Origin: JAGOBX01 sp017999075 [NCBI: Candidatus Babelota bacterium]
GTDB lineage: Bacteria; JAGOBX01
NCBI GenBank assembly: GCA_017999075.1
Contig: JAGOBX010000057.1
Span: 1 to 12,348 of the forward strand
DNA: 12,348 nt
Direction of reading: 5' to 3'
Shown here: positions 1 through 8,937 of the stretch, in pieces
Numbering within the stretch: the stretch's first letter is position 1
How the letters are laid out: each line of letters opens with the position of its first letter
Made by a program: the position numbers and the translations under genes
Notes under the pieces: model-generated
Databases searched by the model: none
Told to the model about the DNA's origin: nothing
What the model saw: the letters and a program-made list of their open reading frames with translations, nothing else

Positions 1-3000
1 AATTGTAACCGTCTAAATCCGATTCAGCATTTGCTGTCCATTGCAAATCTATTTTCCCGTTTCCAGCTGTTGCATTTAAATTACGCGGAGGAGAGGGAGG
101 TATTATATCAATATTGCTTGGCGAAGCGCTAACTTCTCTTGAGTATATGCTTTCGCTATCGTAAACATCAACAGCAGTTACCACAAAATAATAAGTTACG
201 CCGTTGGTGAGTCCTGAAACGGTATAATATGCAGTTGTACAATGCTGAACATTTACTTTAACATAATTCGAACCCGAAGTTGAACTCCTGTAAATATAAT
301 ATCCTTTCAAATCCTGTTCTGAATTTGCACGCCATACTAAATTAATCTGACTATTTCCGCTAAATGCAGTTAAATTAACAGGGCTGTCAGGAACAATATT
401 TGAACCGACTGTTATCGCCAATTGATTTGTAGGTAAACTTTCTTGTCCGGATAGATCAACACTTCTCACAACATAATAATATATCTGACCATTGGTTACA
501 GTATTGTCAGAATATGAATTTCCAATAATATTAGAACCTATTTTGGTATATGAACCGTTTTGAGTCGTCGTTCTATAAACATTATATCCTTTTATATCAA
601 ATTCTGAAGATGTCATCCAATTTAAAACAGCTATTCCGGAACTACCGTTTCCAGTCAAATTTCCAGGAGATAGCGGTCTATCATCGCCTAATTGATTAAA
701 CTTATTTGAAACATACATTTTTCCTGAACCCTGATCGCTAACTGTAATTTCCCTATTCATGCTTGCGGTAGAAAATTTCTGTTCCCAATTAGTATTATCT
801 GTTGTATATTTATATAAAAATTGTTCTCCTGCTGCTAAATTAACAGTTATTTGATAAATACCAGAACTTAAACTCTGCATTTGATTTGATGCAGGCGACC
901 ATGCTGGATTTAAAGTATTTCCTGCCAATTGCACAGTTGTGAATTGAGTTTGATTTCTCATATCAAGAGTAAATGTAACAGGTATAGTTGCCGCAAGTCT
1001 GCCTCCGGTAAAATTTGAAACAAACGCAGCATACATATTTTTCCCATTTATTCCTGTCGATTTCGCAGTCTTTTCAATTCTGATTGTGTATTTTGTTCCC
1101 TGAACAATGTTAGCATTAGTTAATCTTAAAATTTTCCCTGATAAAGACCATGTTCCACCAACATCAGGCGTTATTGAAGCAGCAGCTATAGTTGCAGCAG
1201 GATCCATATCCTGATCAAAACTAATTACAATTTCATTTCCAGTAATTGTTGAATAATGAGAAGGAGATACGCTGGCAACCATTGGTTCAAGAACTGCATC
1301 GATTACATTGTCAAGCCATATTCCCACTTCATATTTCGGTAATGTTATTGAAGCATTAGTTCCATTTACCTGAGAACCGTCAACAAGATTAGTAAAAGTT
1401 CCATTTCCCATATTGTAACTCGCAGTCTTTGTAGAATCAGTAGGATTTATAGCAATAAAAGCCCTACCTCGTTTAAATGCAAATATCCCATTCTGAGGAT
1501 CAAGTAAATTAGTACCAGTTCCAAGTTCACTGCTTATTTTTCTACGGGCTGCCATCATCTTAGCAATTTTTTTATACATCCAATTTGTCATATCAAATTT
1601 ATCACCAGCAGCATTATCAAATTGATAAGGATGATCAAACATAGCCGAGTATGCTCCTCTTCCGTCTTTACCTCCAGTGTTAAAACATTGCTCACTTCCG
1701 TAATATAATCCTCCGACTCCTTCAATTAAAGAAATTAGTCCCCACGCAGGAAGCATCCTATCCCAAGCTCCGCCATCACCAAGAAACCTTTGTTGATCAT
1801 GATTATCCAAAAAATGAAGATTCATATTCGCTGCAGACCAGTTAGAACCCTGTCCCATATCATAACTACTGTTGTTCATTCCTGCTATCCAATTTTTTAA
1901 GCCCCATTGATCATTAAATAATTTCCATGGAACTCCGCCCATATACATAGCATAATCCATCATTCCGTTCATCAAACGATTTGCTTGACTTGATTTGTAT
2001 CCTGTATAATATCCGACTGCTCCGTGATCTCCGCTGTACGCTTCGCCAAACATATAAAAATTTGATTTACCTACAGGACTTTCGCCAGCAGCTTTTCTCC
2101 ATTTATCACAAAAATAACTCCATTCCGCCACATTAACATGTTTTATTGCATCTACTCTGAATCCGTCTATATCAAACGCTTTTATAAAATTAGCCCATTT
2201 ATCTGCCACAAAATCCTTTACATACTGATTTTCAGTTTTTAAATCATCTAACCCGACTAATTCTTTATTCTCAATTTCCCATGTATTGTTCCAATCATTA
2301 ATATTCCAAGCATCATGAAAATCATTTATTCCAATCGCATCGCCGAAAATCATACCATATTCTCTACCTGAATATTTCCATGATTTTGAACCAGTATTAT
2401 CATTCAGCCAGTTTCCAAAATGATTAGCTACACAGTCAACTATTATATACATTCCTCTGCTATGAATCTCGTTAACCAGTCTCCTGAAATCCTCTACTGT
2501 CCCAAGTTTTGGATCTAATGCGCTGTATGAACATGGCGCATAACCATTTGGTTCTGTCCCAAAAAACGGATTTGAAATCCAGATCACATCAAACCCTAAC
2601 GATTTTATATAATCAAGTTTGCTTATCAGCCCGATAAAATCTCCGCCTATTGTACGCCTTGACAAATCCTGAGGATATACGTCTGATGCCGCATTATAAG
2701 ATGTTGAATAACTATGTATGTTATTATTCGACGGGTCGCCGTCATTGAACCTGTCAAGCATAATTTGATAAACAGATAATTTTCTCCAGTCATCAGGAGA
2801 CGCAGTATAAGTATGCCCCGACCAATCCGAAGGTATAAGCTGGTCTGATAAATTCCATGTCAGAGATTGTATATTCACAATATCATTACCGTTTCCGGAA
2901 TGATTTGAATTTAACGGATCATTAGTAAATGTTCCGTCTATTTCAAAGCCGTATTCGTATGTATAGCCAAAATCCAATGTCAAAGTTATTGTCCAATAAC

Positions 3001-6000
3001 TGCCGTTAAATATCATATTTGTTTTTGCATCGTTATTCCAATTAGCATCGTATCTTGCAGTATAATTTCCATTTGAACCGCTGGTGATTTGAAAACTTCC
3101 TTTTATTTTTGCCGAAGAATTTACGGTTCCGTAATAATTCACTGTTACAATATTTCTGTTTGTTATAACAGGAGATTGCTGCAAATCAGTTACAGAATAT
3201 TGACGAATTGAACTTATCGAAGAATTCGAAACGCTTGCATTATCAAAAGCTTTTAAATAATATTTTACCGTTGTCCCGTCCAGTTGCGCAGGTATCACTC
3301 CGCTGTATAAATTCTCGCTTGCAGAAGTCATATTAACTGTAGAAGTATTTATCCAGTTATCTGCAGAATAATATAAATTTACCGAATCTATCCCTGTTAA
3401 CTCGTCTATAATGGTAGCTGTTACTGTAACTGAGTTTTCAGAACGCGGAAACATCGGAGAAAAATTTACATTATTTATTACAGGAGGATTATTATCTATA
3501 ATTATTCCGCTCGGAACCGCGTTTAATTCTATTAAGTTATTATCTTCATTTCCGCCGTGAGGTCCTGGTTTCCCTGTAACTCCATCTTCAGCACGTACTA
3601 CAAAATAATAAATAACTCCATTAGTCAAACCTGTAACCTGATATGAATTTGTCTGAACACTGAAATCAGGTGTCGCATCAACATACGATTTTGATTGATG
3701 AGCCGTAAAATCGGAAGTATAATAAATATTATATGTTACAGGCAGTGTCGAATCACTTCCGGAATTCCATGCAAGGTTAATTTTTCCTCCTTCATTAGCG
3801 TCAGATGCAGATATTATTCCTGAAAATACAGGAGCCAAAGTATCTTGATTTACATACTGTTCAACAGAAAACCTGTCGTTTCCTCCAGATGTATGATTTG
3901 GATTCAAAGGATCATTTGTCCAGTTTCCGTTTATCTCAAATCCATATTCATATGTTTTCCCATATTCTAAAGTTAATGTGGCTGTCCACATATTATTTAA
4001 ATTTAACATTGATGTAGCAGTGCCTCCGTCCCATGAAGCATCATAGATGCCTGTATATGATCCATTAGAGCCGCCTGTTATTTTCCAGCTCCCCTTGATT
4101 TTAGCTGTAGCAGCACTTCCATAATAATTAAATGTTATTCTGTTCCCTGATATTACTGGAGAATTTCCTAATGAAAATATATCATTTCCTCCGGTGTTAT
4201 GATTTGAGTTTAATTGATCATTTGCCCAATTTCCATTTATTTCAAATCCGTATTCATATTCCCTGTATGAGTCAAGTGTTAATGTTATTGTCCAAAAACT
4301 CCCGTTATAAATCATATCAGTAGTAACTCCGCCATTCCACGAAACATCGTATGAAGCATTATAAACTCCATTTGATCCGCTTAAAATTTTCCAGCTCCCT
4401 TTTATTTTAGCGGTTGTCGCGCTTCCATAATAGTTAAATGTAACAGTTTTGTCATTTATTACAGGAGATTGCTGGACATCGGTTACAGTATATATTTTTA
4501 TATCGCTTTGCGAATTATTAACAGACGTTGATTTATCTGAAGCTATTATCATATATCTTACTGTTATTCCATTATTCTGTTTTAAAATATATCCGCTATA
4601 ATTTCCTGATGAGATATATATCATCTGAGTTTCGGAATAAGTTGACCAATTATCAATTGAATATTTTAATATTACTGTATCAACTCCTGTTAAATCATCT
4701 GTAATATTTGCTGTTACCATAACGTTTTGACTCGAATTAGGCGAGGCTGGAGACATCAATATATTTGATATTACCGGAGGAATATTATCTGATACATTCC
4801 CTGAAGGAACTGCGCTCATTTGAATTACATTCGTATCCTGATTGCCTCCGTTTGGCCCTTGTTTCCCTGTAGTCCCATCTTCTGCTCTTACTAAAAAATA
4901 ATATGTTATTCCATTAGTTAACCCAGAAACTTGATAATAGGTATTTTCAGTTGTAAAATCAGGGGTGTTATCAACATAACTTTTTGAAACCGATGATGAA
5001 TAATCGTTAGTATAGTAAATATTATAAATTACCGGTAAAGTAGAATCTATAGCTGCCTGCCATGACAAATTAACTTTTCCGCCTGAAACAGCATCGCTAC
5101 ACGATTGTAATCCTGAAAAAATAGGAATAGCATTGTCCGGATTCAACTCCTGTCCTGAAGTAAACTGATCATTTCCTGTTCCTGAATGATTTGCATTCAA
5201 AGGATCATTTACCCATTGACCATCTTTCATAAAACCGTATTCAAATATTCTATTTGCGTCAAGTTTAATTGTTATTGACCAAATATTCCCTGATTTTACC
5301 ATTTGAGTAGCTGCTCCGCCTGCCCAGTCAGCATCATAAGACGCCGTATAATTTCCATTTGACCCGCTTAAAATTTTCCAGTTCCCTTTTATTGAAACCT
5401 GACTTGCAGAAGCATCACTATAATTGAATGTTACAACATTTCCGTTTATTACGGGCGATTGAATTATAACAGGTCCATTCCAAACATCATTTATAACCAT
5501 AACTCCGCCGCTTTGATCAACTATTGTCTGTTCCCTGTTATTGGATGGCGTTGGAAATGCAAATTCCCAATTTGTTGAATTAGTAACATATTTATATTGA
5601 AAAGAAGCATTCGGATCAAATATAAGGGTCTTTGTCCATATCCCATTCCCTGAGTTTGTCAACGCATTGGATGTCGAAGACCATGCCGGAGACAATAAAT
5701 TTCCTGCTATCGTAACATTGTTAAAACTTCCGGCTCCGTTCATATTCAAATTAAATGTTACGGATATTTGTCCGCGGGGATTAACTGTTATTCCATTTGA
5801 TTTGACGCTTTCTCCGTTATTCTGATTTATTGCTGAAATATAATAAATATATGTTTCCCCATTAGAAAGTCCTGTGTCAACATAAATTGTTCCTGTTATA
5901 TATGTCATAGAATCAACTAATATATAAGGTTTATCTGACGATGCAGGATATGTTTTATAATATAATTTATAACCCTTTAAATCAGATTCAGTATTCTGGT

Positions 6001-7486
6001 TCCATTGAAAAGTAACCTGCTGATTACCTGCCTGAGCAGTAAAACCTGTGGGAGTAGCAGGAGGCGGAGTTTCAAATGGCTGACCATAAACGCTGTCAGA
6101 CGATAAGCTTTGATTGCCTGCAGTGTCGACTGAAGTAACATAATAATAATATGTTACATCTGTACGCAAATCTCTGTCAGTATATACTGTTGTCTTATTT
6201 AATGAAACAAGCAAAGTAAATGAACCAGTGTCTTCTTTTCTATATACATTGTATCCATTCAAGTCTAATTGTTTTACTGAACTCCATGATAAAGACATTT
6301 GTTCAACTCCGGCAGTTCCATTCAAATTCTCAGGTTTATCAGGCGCAACCGTATCATTTATCTGAGGAACTGCTGATACTGCTGACGACGACGCACTTTC
6401 ATTCGGAGTATCAGAGTTATCTACAGCAGTTAAATAAAAATAATGTCTAACATCATTTTCAAGATTGCCTATGCGATACAGCAATTCTTCTTTAGAAATC
6501 AATGAATCATTTAATTTGATAAATGGACCTGACTGTGAAGCCGAATAATACACGTTATATCCGGCAAGATCTGATTCATTATTGGAATTCCATACTAAAT
6601 CCACATATTCATTTCCCGCGCCGATCCTTACATTCTGCGGAGATGATGGAGGAGTTACATCATTAACTGCCTGAGCAACTGTTATAGACTTATCCTGTCC
6701 CCAAGTGTTATCATCATTATGAAAAACAAAATTAACTTGTGTAACTGTCTGTACGGAATTATTGAATGGCCCAATCTGTACAGAATAAGTATCTCCTGTT
6801 TTTACTAAAACTGTCTCTATAGATTTTCCATCGCCCCAAGCAACAGAACCAGTTGGCCAATAAACAGAATTTGGTAGTGTCCAATTATTTACTCCCCAAT
6901 GCAGTTTGCCTGGTTTATCGTTCCATATAGTTATGGCTTGATTTGAAGCAGGACTACCGGGTGTCCAATTTCCTATTTGTCCGCCGCTTCCGCCTCCTAT
7001 CCAGCAATGTTGAATTATACTTTTGGAAATATTGCCTAGGCTATCTTCAACCTCAATATAGTAATCAATCAATTTTTCTTTTACAGTTGTAATAGTAGCC
7101 TCATAAATGTCAGCACGGTATATAGGATCCACTCCGCTTTTAGAAGAAGGAAAATTTCGTTTAGTCATACTCAACGATTGCCATGAACCCACTTCTCCAG
7201 GATTATCAGAATAAAGTTCATTGGAATTAGTTGCTAAATCATTTACTCCATTATTGTCTTCTCTAAATTTTAATTCGATTCGTTTAATTCCTGATATATC
7301 ATAAATACAGCTCCATACAAGCATATCTGATGTTTCTTTCTGATTTGAATTCCATAAAATTTCTCCAGGATTATACGGCGACCGCTGAGGTAAATATATT
7401 GAGGGTCCAACATTATCAATACCCTGACTTATAACTACATCCGCTGCTTGAACAGCAAGGTTACATGCCCTTGTAGGATTGCCGTC
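1..7486 (-). CDS. In-frame continuation of the giant amylase: binding modules and GH13 domain (partial)
   Basis: After the TAG the same frame has no stop for 2,495 codons down to base 2 and leaves the window. Numbering from the upstream ATG (TAG = 458), the order is: end of GH57 (459-475); Ig-like (485-620); GGGSGG linker; CBM25/26-like with HWGVNNW (627-731); Fn3 x3 (734-1029); CBM20-like (1030-1128); AMPK/CBM48-like (1134-1233); Fn3 (1239-1353); Ig-like (1355-1458); two adjacent CBM48-like (1465-1562, 1567-1664); Fn3 (1673-1787); Ig-like (1789-1891); CBM48-like (1896-1995); GH13 (about 2000-2515); Big_5-type Ig (2520-2621); CBM20-like (2625-2722); Fn3 x3 to the edge. The part has no own signal peptide and no clear start or ribosome binding site near 7486, so as written it would be secreted only if the TAG is read through or is an error. 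The C-terminus is outside; a FlgD-like sorting tail, as in the gene at 10610-11479, would be expected. Substrate is inferred as starch or glycogen from the modules. Confidence 0.8.
690..1000 (-). other. CBM20-like starch-binding module 2
   Basis: Residues about 2625-2722 show VTFTLDM, VQLAGNTLNPAW, FLYKY, TNWEQKF and NREITV, matching module 1 at 5475-5772 position by position. It sits directly behind the Big_5-type Ig domain that follows GH13, the usual place for a CBM20 in amylases. Confidence 0.65.
1300..2864 (-). other. GH13 alpha-amylase catalytic domain within the giant protein
   Basis: About 520 residues carry the four classical GH13 regions in order: region I DCVANH (D2142 to H2147), region II GFRVDAIKH with nucleophile D2237 and R2235, region III MFGEAYSG with acid/base E2273, and region IV FLDNHDQ with the transition-state Asp D2355. 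The domain opens with WRKLSVYQIMLDRFND and closes with a beta-rich part ending near GIWLDNV. All catalytic residues are present. The closest type I can suggest is a secreted alpha-amylase or cyclomaltodextrinase-like enzyme; the exact subfamily cannot be read by eye. Confidence 0.85.
2867..4165 (-). repeat. Tandem protein-coding repeat, copy 2 (CBM48-Fn3-Ig-CBM48)
   Basis: About 433 codons repeating copy 1: CBM48-like module starting SPVISGN, Fn3 with VVRAEDGVTGK, Ig-like domain opening NPPVINN, and the last CBM48-like module starting SPVITNR, which abuts the GH13 domain. The AMPK/CBM48 signature EYGFEINGNW-x-NDPLN-x-NH recurs. In the last module both Trp residues of this fold seen in the other copies (GSWK and GNW) are Phe (GSFQ and GTF). 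Confidence 0.8.
4166..5461 (-). repeat. Tandem protein-coding repeat, copy 1 (CBM48-Fn3-Ig-CBM48)
   Basis: About 432 codons: an AMPK/CBM48-like module starting QSPVING, an Fn3 domain with LVRAEDGTTGK, an Ig-like domain opening IPPVISN, and a second CBM48-like module starting SPVINDK. Copy 2 follows directly with the same order, nearly the same length and high similarity in the Fn3 part, for example SKSYVDNTPDF here and SKSYVDATPDF there. This indicates a single large segmental duplication inside the gene. Confidence 0.8.
5475..5772 (-). other. CBM20-like starch-binding module 1
   Basis: Residues about 1030-1128 show VTFNLNM, VTIAGNLLSPAW, FQYKY, a NWE motif and NREQTI, the pattern of CBM20 ('..G..LG.W', 'YKY', 'WE', 'NR'). 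CBM20 binds starch granules through two sites with Trp residues. A clear sister copy lies after the GH13 domain at about 690-1000. Confidence 0.65.
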
Positions 7487-8860
7487 CTAAATCGGAGTTC
7501 CGTCCCAATACCAATAACAACTGGTTTGACTGTTAGTAAAATATTTCCATGCTTCCTGAGTTTTTGGATGAGTAGAATTAATCGCTGTTGCTGTTAATAC
7601 ACGGTTTTTAGCTGCAGTTTCAACTGCCCAGCTGTTTCTGTCCGGACTATATCCAGTGGCATCAAAGCCGCCGTTCCATTTTAAAAACTCAGGGTCACCG
7701 TTATCTGCTCCTGCCCAGCTTCCAGGAGCTACATGAATTACATCGGTTTGATCAGGCGGATACATATCCAAATAATCCTGAACCGTAGTGAATTCAAATC
7801 TGCCTGAATTTGCCTGCAGCCAGTTAAGCATATTATCCCAGTTTGAATGATAATAGCTTTCTGAACCGCCGCCGTAATTTTCACCGTCATGATGAAGAAG
7901 AATTAATATAGGATGTCTTTCATCAGTATTATAACTTTCTATTTGACTAAACACTGATTCGTACTGCAATGCTCCGAAACCGCCGCGAGCATCTTCGTTT
8001 CCTTCATACCTGGCCGTAGGAACTGCTATTATCCTTTTTTCTATTCCTGTAGCAGGATCAACCCATTTTACCCAATGCGGCTGATAAGACCATTTTGCCG
8101 AAACTTTTGTTGGAGCCCAGATATTCTGAAGCTGAACCCAATCATTCGGATCTGGGTTTAATTGATCAGCTTTGTTCGGAGCATATAAATTTCCGCTTGC
8201 GCTCCACGGATAATTTTGACAGGTTCTTTGAAAATGAATGTTGTCTACCATTACCCATTGAATCCCTTCATCCACAAGCGCAGGTATCATCCACGGCGCA
8301 AATGCATTTTCAGGTGGAAACATTCCTTTTGAATATTGAGACCTGTTCCAATTTGATAAATAAATATCACGATGCTGCTGTATCTGTTTTCTTATACTTT
8401 CATTATCTATCAGCGCCATCAATGGATGATGAAATCCGAATGCAACCAAATCAACCCTCGGATTGCCGAGCGAAGTTTTCCAATCTTTTGATTCACGCCA
8501 CCTGTTTTTCCAACCCCAAAATCCCCATCCTGCAGATTCGTAATTATTTAAATTTTCTATCAACGAACCGGAAAAACTCATCTGCGAACCAGCATGTTCC
8601 ATTCCTCTCCACATAGCACTCTGAACTGAATCAAGAGGCCATGTAGTATAATTAGGTATGTATTTATCATGAACACCTTTCACGCTGAAGCCATATGACC
8701 AATTTTCAGCTTCAGTAATGTTATAATAAGGACTATAATTCGGCTGATGATAATGCCAGAGAAATGATATGTATATTTTCGGTTTGGCTGACGCTGCATC
8801 TTTAATTGATAATATTAAAATTATTATAAAACATATTGTTTTCAAATATTTTGAATACAT
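7487..8860 (-). CDS. Secreted GH57 alpha-glucan hydrolase domain, ending at an in-frame TAG
   Basis: The 457 codons up to the TAG encode a signal peptide (residues 1-25, cleavage near ASA|K) and a GH57 domain. GH57 enzymes are retaining alpha-amylases, amylopullulanases or glucanotransferases with a (beta/alpha)7 barrel. Visible landmarks are the N-terminal HQP (38-40, in LWHYHQPNY), GMFPPENAF (179-187, likely the second conserved region), RYEGNEDARGGFG with E286 as candidate nucleophile, and HHDGENYGGG with D325 as candidate acid/base. The domain's normal end is not reached: the frame stops in YWYWDGTPI-TAG, and the next codons read DGNPTRACNLAVQAAD, which looks like the missing last piece of the same domain. 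TGG (Trp) in place of TAG would give a natural WDG repeat. The 457-residue product is thus probably a truncation of a far larger enzyme, though it keeps all four listed motifs and could be active. The catalytic assignment is by motif only. Confidence 0.85.
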   Translation of the reverse strand: MYSKYLKTICFIIILILSIKDAASAKPKIYISFLWHYHQPNYSPYYNITEAENWSYGFSVKGVHDKYIPNYTTWPLDSVQSAMWRGMEHAGSQMSFSGSLIENLNNYESAGWGFWGWKNRWRESKDWKTSLGNPRVDLVAFGFHHPLMALIDNESIRKQIQQHRDIYLSNWNRSQYSKGMFPPENAFAPWMIPALVDEGIQWVMVDNIHFQRTCQNYPWSASGNLYAPNKADQLNPDPNDWVQLQNIWAPTKVSAKWSYQPHWVKWVDPATGIEKRIIAVPTARYEGNEDARGGFGALQYESVFSQIESYNTDERHPILILLHHDGENYGGGSESYYHSNWDNMLNWLQANSGRFEFTTVQDYLDMYPPDQTDVIHVAPGSWAGADNGDPEFLKWNGGFDATGYSPDRNSWAVETAAKNRVLTATAINSTHPKTQEAWKYFTNSQTSCYWYWDGTPI

Positions 8861-8867
8861 AACATAT

Positions 8868-8874
8868 TCCCCTT
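8868..8874 (-). promoter_or_regulatory. Ribosome binding site of the giant amylase gene
   Basis: AAGGGGA on the minus strand lies seven bases before the ATG at 8860 and fixes the start in front of the signal peptide. No comparable site precedes any start codon just after the TAG at 7487, which argues against independent translation of the downstream part. Confidence 0.65.
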
Positions 8875-8937
8875 AAAGATTTTTTTCTCAGTCCAACAAT
8901 TTAAAAATTTCTAAACAGCTGAACCGCAAAATTAAAT

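Noticed and set aside
2867-5461. CRISPR array or DNA-level satellite
   Set aside because: The repetition is at the protein-domain level with a period near 1.3 kb and diverged DNA, not short identical repeats with spacers.
3805-6450. Short plus-strand ORFs of 60-76 codons (3805-4017, 4132-4323, 6220-6450)
   Set aside because: All lie antisense to the repeated CBM48/Fn3 coding region, and the first two arise from the same repeated protein sequence read backwards.
7487-7489. Pyrrolysine at the amylase TAG
   Set aside because: Known pyrrolysine proteins are mainly methylamine methyltransferases; an amylase with a likely Trp at this site does not fit, and no pyl genes are in the window.
8095-8616. 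A 173-codon plus-strand ORF
   Set aside because: It lies fully antisense to the conserved GH57 domain, has no recognisable domain and no convincing ribosome binding site; it is a shadow of the minus-strand gene.
8881-8937. Possible terminator hairpin (TTCAG...CTGAG) between the PorV-like gene and the amylase gene
   Set aside because: The stem has only about five pairs with a long AT-rich loop, and on the coding strand it is followed by A residues rather than T residues.
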